From positions 1 through 24,579 of IMG/VR virus record IMGVR_UViG_3300009149_000262: 24,579 nt of DNA; one strand, 5' to 3'. Shown piece by piece: positions 15,362 through 21,376 of the stretch. The notes below the pieces were generated by a model. The model was not told the DNA's origin, made no database searches, and worked only from the letters and a program-made list of their open reading frames with translations. The position numbers and the translations under genes are program-made. Origin of the DNA: a virus. Position 1 is the first letter of the stretch. Every line of letters begins with the position of its first letter.

Positions 15362-16217
15362 CTATTTTGTACAACCATTGCTGTCGATCTGGCATGATTG
15401 GGGCTTCGATCAATGCCAGATCTGTGGCTGCTATTTCTCTGCATTGACTTCTCACCGGATCAGTGACAAACACCGGTACGCCTTCTATGGCTGCACCCAC
15501 AGCCGGACTTGAATTATGGTTCACCACTGCCCAACAGTGCTTCAAATCATCTACTAGACTGCTGCCTGCCGCGCTGATACCCACGTTGGCAAGCTCGCCA
15601 GCTTGATGGAATTCGCCGATATAACTGGGAGCATCCTTGTCACCGGGATGTGGACGCACCACGATGGGTCGATCTGAATGCTGCCTTATCTTGATTATGA
15701 CCTTGGCCAACCAAGTGACAACACTGGTCTTGCCCATGCTCCATCCACCGTTGCGTTGGCAACAGATCAATATGTGTGATCCTTTTTTTCGCCATGGTTT
15801 TAGGATTATTCCATGATCTCTGGCGATATCTTGCCAGCGGCAAGGATCCACTCTACTGTCGAAATATTCGCCATCGTTGGGAAACACATCGTCAAAACTG
15901 TAGCGGAGATAATTGTGAGGATTGCGTGGGTCCATGTACAAAAATAGATTGCTGTCAGCTATCAGAGTTCGATTACCGTTGGCTTTCTGATATTGGATTA
16001 TGTTGCGTCTCAACTCCAGATGCCGGCTTTTGCTGCTGCGTTCATGTACCCATCCCTGGATAACCGCAACATCACAGCGACGAAGTTGTGAACCATGCAC
16101 CAGATCTGCTTGATCTCCGGTTGTTCGAACACCTGTGATCACAGTTGGAAGAATTTGACTCTTTTGCGGATTCTTGTTTTTTGGAGGCACACAGTCTTGG
16201 TAAGCAATCACCTGCAT
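15291..16217 (-). CDS. Capsule/teichoic-type polysaccharide transferase-like protein, paralogue 2
   Basis: A 308-residue protein, last gene of the minus-strand operon 18675 to 15291. It shares its C-terminal half with paralogue 1: SDRPIVVRPHPGDKDA, then CWAVVNHNSSPAVGAAIEGV, then APIMPDRQQWLYKIA, with the same spacing. The R-x-H-P and NS-x-P...GVPVFV blocks suggest a KpsC/KpsS or TagF-like GT-B transferase. A conserved NGGWSMGK segment lies in the middle; it is not a Walker A motif. The N-terminal third differs from paralogue 1, as expected if the acceptors differ. The start is 1 nt from the stop of paralogue 3. The C-terminus (HWSFADWETGRAW) lies within the 71-nt overlap with the GT2 gene and still matches paralogue 1, so the overlap is real coding sequence. 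Confidence 0.75.
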   Translation of the reverse strand: MQVIAYQDCVPPKNKNPQKSQILPTVITGVRTTGDQADLVHGSQLRRCDVAVIQGWVHERSSKSRHLELRRNIIQYQKANGNRTLIADSNLFLYMDPRNPHNYLRYSFDDVFPNDGEYFDSRVDPCRWQDIARDHGIILKPWRKKGSHILICCQRNGGWSMGKTSVVTWLAKVIIKIRQHSDRPIVVRPHPGDKDAPSYIGEFHQAGELANVGISAAGSSLVDDLKHCWAVVNHNSSPAVGAAIEGVPVFVTDPVRSQCREIAATDLALIEAPIMPDRQQWLYKIAMSHWSFADWETGRAWAHIRQFV

Positions 16218-16218
16218 G

Positions 16219-17214
16219 TTAGATCCTTTCCAGCACAGGAACTAGGCTTGAAAAGCAGGTACCTGACTCCATCTCTGCGCGACTCCATTGGCAAGTGCTG
16301 AGTTCACGCAACCATGTGTCCACTGTTTCTTTTTTGGCTACACGCACATTTTCCACTTGTTTCACTGATCTACTGCTGATGGGCCATGCAAAGTTGCCTG
16401 AATCTCCACAGATCACAGGCACACCAGCAAGCACACTGTCGACTGCCATACCACTGCTGTAGACCACCGAACACCAAGCGTTTTTCAGATCTTTGTCTAT
16501 GCTCTTGACAGCACCATGGCTGTATTCTATGTTTTTAAAACCGGCCAATGTGATTCTACCAACCAGGCGATAAAAACCATCTATGGCCTTGTCACTGACC
16601 AATGGGTGATTCCTGACTGTGATTTTGCGATCAGTCACAGATCTCATGTCTTGGATCACATCATAGGCCCATTCATAGATGTCGATACCTCGCAGACTGG
16701 CATCTCCCGGAATCTGCAGTCCCAACAAGATATGACCTTTGGCATCGTTTTTCCAGCCTTGCCAACTTTCTATGCCCATGCTCTTCAATCGATCTTCGGC
16801 TTCGTCCTTGGCAAGACCGGCCCATCTTGCATCTCTGGACAAGTATCCGTTCACGCCTACACGCCAATGGGAATTTTCTTTGTCGGTACGGCGATTCAAC
16901 AGTGCGGTTTCGATCACTATAAACCGCATGGCGCTATTTGCCACACTGGTACGAACCACATGATGAGATTTTTCTCGGGGTTTCCAGCTGCCATATATCA
17001 CAGCCACATCACAGTTGGTGTAAAGTTCATCCCACACATATTCAACATGAAAACTGGGATAATTGGTGCGACACCGATCAACACTGACATGGTCTGATTC
17101 GGTGACCGATGCAGTCAACTGACCAAACACCAGCTCGATGCCTGTGCCCATGCTTTTCAAAAGTTCTTGCTCGAGATAGTTGCCTGCACTGGCCATGAAG
17201 ATTTTCACATGCAT
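16219..17214 (-). CDS. Capsule/teichoic-type polysaccharide transferase-like protein, divergent paralogue 3
   Basis: A 331-residue minus-strand protein between the transferase at 17219 and paralogue 2, separated by 4 nt and 1 nt. It has the same plan as the other two but is more diverged: TDRKITVRNHPLVSDK replaces the RPHP segment, SSGMAVDSVLAGVPVICGD replaces the NHNS block, and ETVDTWLRELSTCQWSRAEMESG matches the C-terminal tryptophan segment. The N-terminus begins with a beta strand (MHVKIFMASAGNY) like the others. The first HP-containing motif has N in place of P (RNHP), so the donor site may differ. The function as a GT-B type polysaccharide transferase is inferred from the shared motifs. 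Confidence 0.7.
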   Translation of the reverse strand: MHVKIFMASAGNYLEQELLKSMGTGIELVFGQLTASVTESDHVSVDRCRTNYPSFHVEYVWDELYTNCDVAVIYGSWKPREKSHHVVRTSVANSAMRFIVIETALLNRRTDKENSHWRVGVNGYLSRDARWAGLAKDEAEDRLKSMGIESWQGWKNDAKGHILLGLQIPGDASLRGIDIYEWAYDVIQDMRSVTDRKITVRNHPLVSDKAIDGFYRLVGRITLAGFKNIEYSHGAVKSIDKDLKNAWCSVVYSSGMAVDSVLAGVPVICGDSGNFAWPISSRSVKQVENVRVAKKETVDTWLRELSTCQWSRAEMESGTCFSSLVPVLERI

Positions 17215-17218
17215 GACT

Positions 17219-17905
17219 TCAGTCCTTGAGCTTGGTATTAAGGCAGTCTTTGAGGTACTGTTTCCAGATCTTGTGATATTCGCAGCGTCGGTAACGTTTG
17301 AACCAAGGACCTCCTTCAGTGTAGTGCAGAGCTCTTGGATCCCCGTCTTCGGGTTCTTGATACCAGCCCACCAGCCAGTTCCAGGTTTTGTCTATGCTGC
17401 CGATTTCATGATCTTGCAACCATTGAAAACGGTGTAGATACTGCCCGGACTGAGTGTTGATCAAGTCCGGCGTCAATGCACGATTGGAGGCATGGGCGCA
17501 GTTCCAGAGTATCATGCTAGACCAGTTTTTTCGAGGGTACACGGTTTGTCTACAGTTGTCCATCTTGATTGTTGCAGGAGGCCGATAATCATGTTTGACC
17601 ACCATCACAGCATATCGATCGTCGGCTTGTTTCCACAAAGCATCTACATCTGATAGCCACAAAAAATCACAGTCGCAAAACAAGGCCCATCCGCGATATT
17701 CCTGGAGATATGGAACCAAGAATCTTGTGTAGGTAAACTCTGTGGTGCTTAGTGGATCTCGAGGACGATTGTACAAGCCACTGTCGTGTAGCTCACGTAG
17801 GTCCAGGGCTTCGATCTTGATGTCTGGTGTGTGTGCTTGTAAACTGTATTCGCAGACTTGATAAGCGATGTCTTCTCTTATATCATAGCCTATAAATGCT
17901 TTCAT
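17219..17905 (-). CDS. Glycosyltransferase-like protein (GT8-like)
   Basis: A 228-residue GT-A type protein. The N-terminus MKAFIGYDIREDIAYQV is typical of GT8-like proteins, where the strand-G-Y-D-x-R-E motif contacts the nucleotide. FTYTRFLVPYL at about 57-67 precedes ALFCDCDFLWLSDVD, the metal-binding DxD (D78, D80). HYTEGGPWF near the C-terminus gives the usual histidine-containing metal ligand segment. Such enzymes transfer glucose or galactose from UDP-sugars, but the donor cannot be confirmed here. Its ATG overlaps the stop of the fusion gene upstream (4 nt), so it is the second gene of the minus-strand late operon. Confidence 0.85.
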   Translation of the reverse strand: MKAFIGYDIREDIAYQVCEYSLQAHTPDIKIEALDLRELHDSGLYNRPRDPLSTTEFTYTRFLVPYLQEYRGWALFCDCDFLWLSDVDALWKQADDRYAVMVVKHDYRPPATIKMDNCRQTVYPRKNWSSMILWNCAHASNRALTPDLINTQSGQYLHRFQWLQDHEIGSIDKTWNWLVGWYQEPEDGDPRALHYTEGGPWFKRYRRCEYHKIWKQYLKDCLNTKLKD

Positions 17906-18675
17906 CCTAACCTTTCAATGTCGTCTTCGTCGGTGGCATCACCGTATTGTATCTCTATCACCTTCAACGGATATTTTTGGCTGGAGTTGCACAACTGATG
18001 CCATTGATCGCTGTGTATATGCAGACTCTGATGTGCGATGTATTGACCCAGGTCTTCGACATCAGTGCTGGCCATGTTGATACTGTAGATACGAGCTATA
18101 CCTTCGGCCACAAACCAATGTTCGCTCCTGTGTTTATGGCGCTGCATGCTGAGACTGGCACCGGGATTCACTGTGAGTTCTTTGACCTTAACTCTGGGAT
18201 TGGGTGTGTGTAACACGCGATAGTACCCCCAAGGGCGAAGTGTTTTTGGAGCTTTCCATTCTTCCAAGATCCATGAACTGGAATTGGTTTTTTTGGTGCC
18301 GCCAACAGCAAATCGGAATTCTAGATTGGGATCCTTGACATCCATCTCTGGTATGTTGGCACTCACACGGTCGCCGCCGTTGGCAAATATGAGACGGGCA
18401 CCGGGATAGCGTACACGTACCTGATGTATCGCGTCTCTGCTGCTGCCATCTGTGTCATCATAGTCTATGATTTCGTCCACGAATTTCAGGCTGGCAACAA
18501 TCTCGCAGCGTTCTGCATAAGGCAGGAAGCTGCGTCCTTTTTTCCGCTGCAACCATGAATCCGAATTTACGCCCGCTATCAATCGATCTCCGAGAGCTCG
18601 TGCGCTGCGTAGATAAGCGATATGACCACTGTGTATGGGATCAAACCCACCGGTGACTATTACAATATTTTCCAT
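17902..18675 (-). CDS. Fusion: nucleotidyltransferase (HxGH) plus mannose-6-phosphate-isomerase-like cupin
   Basis: A 257-residue two-domain protein. Domain 1 (about 1-130) is a cytidylyltransferase-like nucleotidyltransferase: GGFDPIHSGH at 9-18 contains the HxGH motif, followed by GVNSDSW (35-41), as in RfaE/HldE-C and TagD. It would activate a sugar phosphate or polyol phosphate with ATP or CTP. Domain 2 (about 140-257) is a cupin like the C-terminus of type II mannose-6-phosphate isomerases: RPWGYYRVL, then the metal motif HKHRSEHWFV (H180, H182, E185 region). It starts the minus-strand operon, with GATAAATA directly upstream. The enzyme could supply an activated precursor for the linked transferases; this is inference. 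No lesion is seen in either domain. Confidence 0.88.
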   Translation of the reverse strand: MENIVIVTGGFDPIHSGHIAYLRSARALGDRLIAGVNSDSWLQRKKGRSFLPYAERCEIVASLKFVDEIIDYDDTDGSSRDAIHQVRVRYPGARLIFANGGDRVSANIPEMDVKDPNLEFRFAVGGTKKTNSSSWILEEWKAPKTLRPWGYYRVLHTPNPRVKVKELTVNPGASLSMQRHKHRSEHWFVAEGIARIYSINMASTDVEDLGQYIAHQSLHIHSDQWHQLCNSSQKYPLKVIEIQYGDATDEDDIERLG

Positions 18676-18680
18676 GTAAA

Positions 18681-18688
18681 TATTTATC
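18681..18688 (-). promoter_or_regulatory. T4-type late promoter element GATAAATA (minus strand)
   Basis: The plus strand reads TATTTATC. Predicted +1 is about 18675, exactly the A of the fusion-gene ATG. It should drive the four-gene minus operon 18675 to 15291. Confidence 0.65.
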
Positions 18689-18702
18689 TAGTAATATTAT
18701 CA

Positions 18703-18709
18703 GTAAATA
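18703..18709 (+). promoter_or_regulatory. T4-type late promoter element GTAAATA
   Basis: GTAAATA at 18703-18709; predicted +1 about 18715, leaving a 4-nt leader before ATG 18719. With 18681-18688 it forms a second back-to-back late promoter pair. Confidence 0.5.
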
Positions 18710-18718
18710 TCTTAGATC

Positions 18719-19450
18719 ATGCGTGTGCACAATAGATGTCTTGATGTGGCTTGTGTCATTTACGGCGACGCCTATCACTGGGATTACGTCCAGAATCTTT
18801 ATGCCATGATCACTCGCAACATTGATTCGGATGTGAGATTCCATGTTTTCACTGAACCTACACGGTTGGTCCCTGCGCCATTTGTACGCCATGATTTGAT
18901 AGAATGGCCGTCGGCTGCAAACCTGCGGGCTTGGTGGTACAAGATGCAGATGTTTGATCCACGGCATGGTCTGACTGGACCGTTGCTGTATCTAGATCTT
19001 GATGTGGTGATCACCGGAGATCTAGATTGGATAGCGCAGCTCGATCAAACCGCGTTTTGGACCATACGGGATTTCCGATATCTTTGGCGCCCTTCATGGA
19101 AGGGCATGAACAGCAGTTTTTTGTACTGGAATCCGGCACGATATGCGCAAGTATGGAAAATTTTCTGCGAAAAACCAGTGAGCCATTGGGCCAAACAGTT
19201 TCCAGGCGATCAAGACTTTCTCACACATTATGTTCCTGGCACAGATATCAGATTCGTGGATCAGGACATTGTTAGAAGCTACAGATGGCAAATCAAGGAC
19301 GGCGGCATGGATCCAGTCACGCGGCAATACCGCCGCCCTGGCGCAGGCGCTGTGATCCCTGCCAGTTGCCGTATCATGGTGTTCCACGGATCTCCAAAAC
19401 CCGCTGATGTGGCGGACATGACCGTGCTATCTTTGTGGAATCATAAATAA
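18719..19450 (+). CDS. Glycosyltransferase-like protein (GT8-like)
   Basis: A 243-residue GT-A type protein. The first strand CLDVACVIYGDAYHWDYVQNL is followed by FHVFTEP (41-47), AWWYKMQMFDP (71-81) and LLYLDLDVVITG, whose D93 and D95 form the DxD site. MNSSFLYWN and a late VFHGSPKP segment, supplying the usual metal-binding histidine, complete the fold. It resembles proteins I recall from marine phages and bacterial polysaccharide loci; donor and acceptor are unknown. It is transcribed away from the minus-strand operon and its stop codon lies inside the late element for the next gene. Confidence 0.82.
   Translation: MRVHNRCLDVACVIYGDAYHWDYVQNLYAMITRNIDSDVRFHVFTEPTRLVPAPFVRHDLIEWPSAANLRAWWYKMQMFDPRHGLTGPLLYLDLDVVITGDLDWIAQLDQTAFWTIRDFRYLWRPSWKGMNSSFLYWNPARYAQVWKIFCEKPVSHWAKQFPGDQDFLTHYVPGTDIRFVDQDIVRSYRWQIKDGGMDPVTRQYRRPGAGAVIPASCRIMVFHGSPKPADVADMTVLSLWNHK
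19442..19449 (+). promoter_or_regulatory. T4-type late promoter element CATAAATA
   Basis: CATAAATA at 19442-19449 overlaps the stop codon of the previous gene. Predicted +1 is about 19455, giving a 13-nt leader that contains GGGAG (19455-19459) as ribosome binding site for ATG 19468. Unlike the glycan genes, this leader carries a Shine-Dalgarno. Confidence 0.6.
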
Positions 19451-19467
19451 CCTTGGGAGAACCACCG

Positions 19468-20025
19468 ATGACCACACGAACTTTTCAACAACAGCTACAG
19501 GGCTTTGGCAATGAGCCCGTGACCATATCTGCTTCCATTGACGGGGCTGCAATTTATTCGGGCGCAATAGACACTACCACGGATCCTTTTCCGTCGCTGC
19601 CAAACGATGAGAACTATGGTGTAGTTGCCTTTGAATGGACCAAAGACATTGCCTTTGCCGGACAAGTGACCATGACTATCACGCACACCGGCGATTCGGG
19701 GCTGGCCCTGGTCACTGATACATGGGCAGACTGGAGTTGCACATATCCAGTGGATCCTGCCACAGGCAACATGTATGTGACAACCAGTGGCGCTGAAAAT
19801 TATGTGCAGTATTGGTATGAAACAGCAGAGGATGCTCAAGGAGAATTTATTGAGAGTGATCCTTATGCCAGCGTGACCATCAACGGTTACAATGTGCAGC
19901 AGATGCCAACACGAGACAGGGCCGGGCAACAATACTACACACTGACTCCGGGCGACGTGATCACTGCTGTGATCAACATAGATGCAGGCTATGCCAATGT
20001 GAATCCACCGCCAAGTGCGCCATAG
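19468..20025 (+). CDS. Conserved phage protein of unknown function, possibly virion-associated
   Basis: A 185-residue protein from ATG 19468, chosen over an in-frame TTG at 19453 because GGGAG lies 8 nt before it. Composition is rich in threonine, glycine, alanine and aromatic residues with few lysines. Alternating patterns (VTISASIDGAAIYSG, VTMTITHTGDSG, YASVTINGYNV) suggest an all-beta, Ig- or carbohydrate-binding-like fold. No signal peptide or membrane helix is present. A strong late promoter and its own Shine-Dalgarno suggest abundant late expression, as for structural or decoration proteins; this is inference. I recall similar unnamed proteins in marine phages. A strong terminator follows at 20046. 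Confidence 0.7.
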   Translation: MTTRTFQQQLQGFGNEPVTISASIDGAAIYSGAIDTTTDPFPSLPNDENYGVVAFEWTKDIAFAGQVTMTITHTGDSGLALVTDTWADWSCTYPVDPATGNMYVTTSGAENYVQYWYETAEDAQGEFIESDPYASVTINGYNVQQMPTRDRAGQQYYTLTPGDVITAVINIDAGYANVNPPPSAP

Positions 20026-20045
20026 TCGCGTCAAACATGCAATCT

Positions 20046-20073
20046 AAAAACCCTGCCTAGAGCAGGGTTTTTT
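20046..20073 (+). terminator. Rho-independent terminator
   Basis: A GC stem CCCTGC (20051-20056) pairs with GCAGGG (20062-20067) across the loop CTAGA, flanked by five A and six T that extend the stem. It ends the late transcription unit of the gene at 19468 and separates it from the early-type ATPase gene. Confidence 0.88.
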
Positions 20074-20077
20074 GTGG

Positions 20078-20106
20078 TTGACCAATAAATCTGCTATGTG
20101 TACAGT
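20078..20106 (+). promoter_or_regulatory. Candidate weaker sigma70-like promoter
   Basis: TTGACC (20078-20083), a 17-nt spacer and TACAGT (20101-20106) lie directly after the terminator. Four of six -10 bases match, so this is only a candidate; it would give a leader of about 120 nt for the ATPase gene. Confidence 0.35.
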
Positions 20107-20162
20107 AGACAATAAGCTGTCCAGCAACAGACATCGCAAAGTCAGTGCTTACTAACCAACAA

Positions 20163-20177
20163 ATCAACCTGGTTGAT
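20163..20177. promoter_or_regulatory. 15-bp palindrome overlapping a -35 element (possible operator)
   Basis: ATCAACC (20163-20169) and GGTTGAT (20171-20177) form a perfect inverted repeat around one T. Its right arm covers the first five bases of the -35 hexamer at 20173-20178. That position suits a repressor site, but a chance palindrome or RNA hairpin in the longer transcript is possible. Confidence 0.4.
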
Positions 20178-20201
20178 CACTAATTCGCGATCGCATATAA
20201 T
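20173..20201 (+). promoter_or_regulatory. sigma70-like promoter for the AAA+ ATPase gene
   Basis: TTGATC (20173-20178), a 17-nt spacer and perfect TATAAT (20196-20201). Predicted +1 about 20208, leaving a 26-nt leader with the strong ribosome binding site AAAGGAG (20220-20226), 7 nt before ATG 20234. Confidence 0.75.
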
Positions 20202-20233
20202 TATTAGACAATAAACGCTAAAGGAGCTAGCAC

Positions 20234-21262
20234 ATGACTCAAGTGATATTTCGTAGTGGTACCTACCGCAATCAAGATATTGCCGGATACCAGTTCACGC
20301 TGTTGCGTGATTACCAGACTGATGCCCGCGGCGGCAATGTTGTAGTGGCCAATGAAGGTACATTTCCGGGCATGCCGGAGCAGATCCGGGTGCGTGTTTC
20401 TAGCCTAGATGACATCCAAGTGGTGTCGGGAGAACGTGTGGAAAACACAGTAAAGTTTGAAAAACGTGCGGAACAACCCGCGGAGTCCGACGAGGCGATC
20501 ATGACTCGCATCCGTGAACGCTTTGACATCCTCACAGAGATGACCAAGGCCTGTATCGCAGGCGACATCCGGGCCATGATCGTGTCCGGCCCACCCGGAG
20601 TTGGCAAGAGCTTTGGTATTGAACAAGAAGTGGAAAAGGCCCAGCTGTTTGATACCGTTGCCAACAAGCGGCTCCGGGTGCAGGTTGTAAAAGGCTCAGC
20701 CACCGCCATCGGCTTGTACCAGACACTGTACCATCATTCAGATGCCAACTGCATGTTGGTGTTTGACGACTGTGACAGTATCTTGCTGGACGATGTGAGT
20801 TTGAACTTGCTGAAAGGCGCCCTGGACTCAGGCAAGAAGCGTACCATTTCGTGGCTTTCGGAAAGCTCGGCTCTGCGCCGCGAAGGCATCCCTGACAGAT
20901 TCGAGTTCAAGGGCTCGGTGATTTTCATCACCAATCTCAAGTTTGATCAAATGAAGAGCCAAAAACTGCGGGATCACTTGGATGCACTGCAGAGTCGTTG
21001 CCACTATCTTGATCTTACCCTGGATACCATGCGCGACAAGATCCTGCGCATACGCCAGATCGCCCAAGACGGCATGCTGTTTTCCAACTATGACTTCACC
21101 GACGCCGAGCAAGAAGAGATTGTACAGTTCATGAACCAGAATCAGAATCGCCTGCGTGAGATGAGCCTGCGAATGGCACTGAAGATTGCAGACTTGCGTA
21201 AACTCAGTGCCGACCGTTGGACCAGATTGGCTGAAACCACCTGCATGAAAGTGGGTGGCTAA
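20234..21262 (+). CDS. AAA+ ATPase of unknown role
   Basis: A 342-residue cytoplasmic P-loop ATPase. Residues 1-80 form a beta-rich N-terminal part (IAGYQFTLLRDY, IRVRVSSLDDIQVV). The AAA+ core has Walker A GPPGVGKS (119-126), Walker B LVFDDCD (175-181) and sensor 1 VIFITN ending at N234. A helical C-terminal lid follows (about 285-340). It is not the T4 gp44 clamp loader, because the RFC-type N-terminus and SRC motif are missing. Similar ATPases occur in other marine T4-like phages; the partner is unknown. It has its own early-type promoter, a strong ribosome binding site and a terminator, so it is a one-gene unit placed before uvsW, consistent with a DNA metabolism role. Confidence 0.85.
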   Translation: MTQVIFRSGTYRNQDIAGYQFTLLRDYQTDARGGNVVVANEGTFPGMPEQIRVRVSSLDDIQVVSGERVENTVKFEKRAEQPAESDEAIMTRIRERFDILTEMTKACIAGDIRAMIVSGPPGVGKSFGIEQEVEKAQLFDTVANKRLRVQVVKGSATAIGLYQTLYHHSDANCMLVFDDCDSILLDDVSLNLLKGALDSGKKRTISWLSESSALRREGIPDRFEFKGSVIFITNLKFDQMKSQKLRDHLDALQSRCHYLDLTLDTMRDKILRIRQIAQDGMLFSNYDFTDAEQEEIVQFMNQNQNRLREMSLRMALKIADLRKLSADRWTRLAETTCMKVGG

Positions 21263-21315
21263 AGATAGCAGTACCTGGTCGCCACATAGTCTAGCTCCTA
21301 GGCGACTGGTTTTGA

Positions 21316-21344
21316 GGATGGTAGAAATACCATCCTTTTTTTTT
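21316..21344 (+). terminator. Strong rho-independent terminator (GAAA tetraloop, T9)
   Basis: Stem GGATGGTA (21316-21323) with TACCATCC (21328-21335), loop GAAA of the GNRA type, followed by nine T (21336-21344). The last two T also begin the -35 hexamer of the uvsW promoter, so terminator and promoter are fused end to end. Confidence 0.93.
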
Positions 21345-21370
21345 GACTTTTGTAAATATCAGTTTATAAT
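21343..21370 (+). promoter_or_regulatory. sigma70-like promoter for uvsW
   Basis: TTGACT (21343-21348), a 16-nt spacer and perfect TATAAT (21365-21370). Predicted +1 is about 21377, the A of the uvsW ATG, so the mRNA would be leaderless; no Shine-Dalgarno precedes the ATG. A late-like GTAAATA also lies inside the spacer. Confidence 0.75.
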
Positions 21371-21376
21371 GTACGT

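Noticed and set aside
15776-16063. Cysteine-rich plus-strand frame of 95 codons
   Set aside because: It is antisense to paralogue 2, and the cysteines have no regular zinc-finger or metallothionein spacing.
16516-17097. Long plus-strand open frame of 193 codons
   Set aside because: It is antisense to the minus-strand transferase at 16219-17214, which has family motifs and operon spacing. The plus frame has no recognisable motif or ribosome binding site.
20026-20233. Possible tRNA or small RNA gene in the longest intergenic stretch
   Set aside because: No cloverleaf or T-loop-like motif is found; the stretch is accounted for by a terminator, promoter elements and a palindrome.
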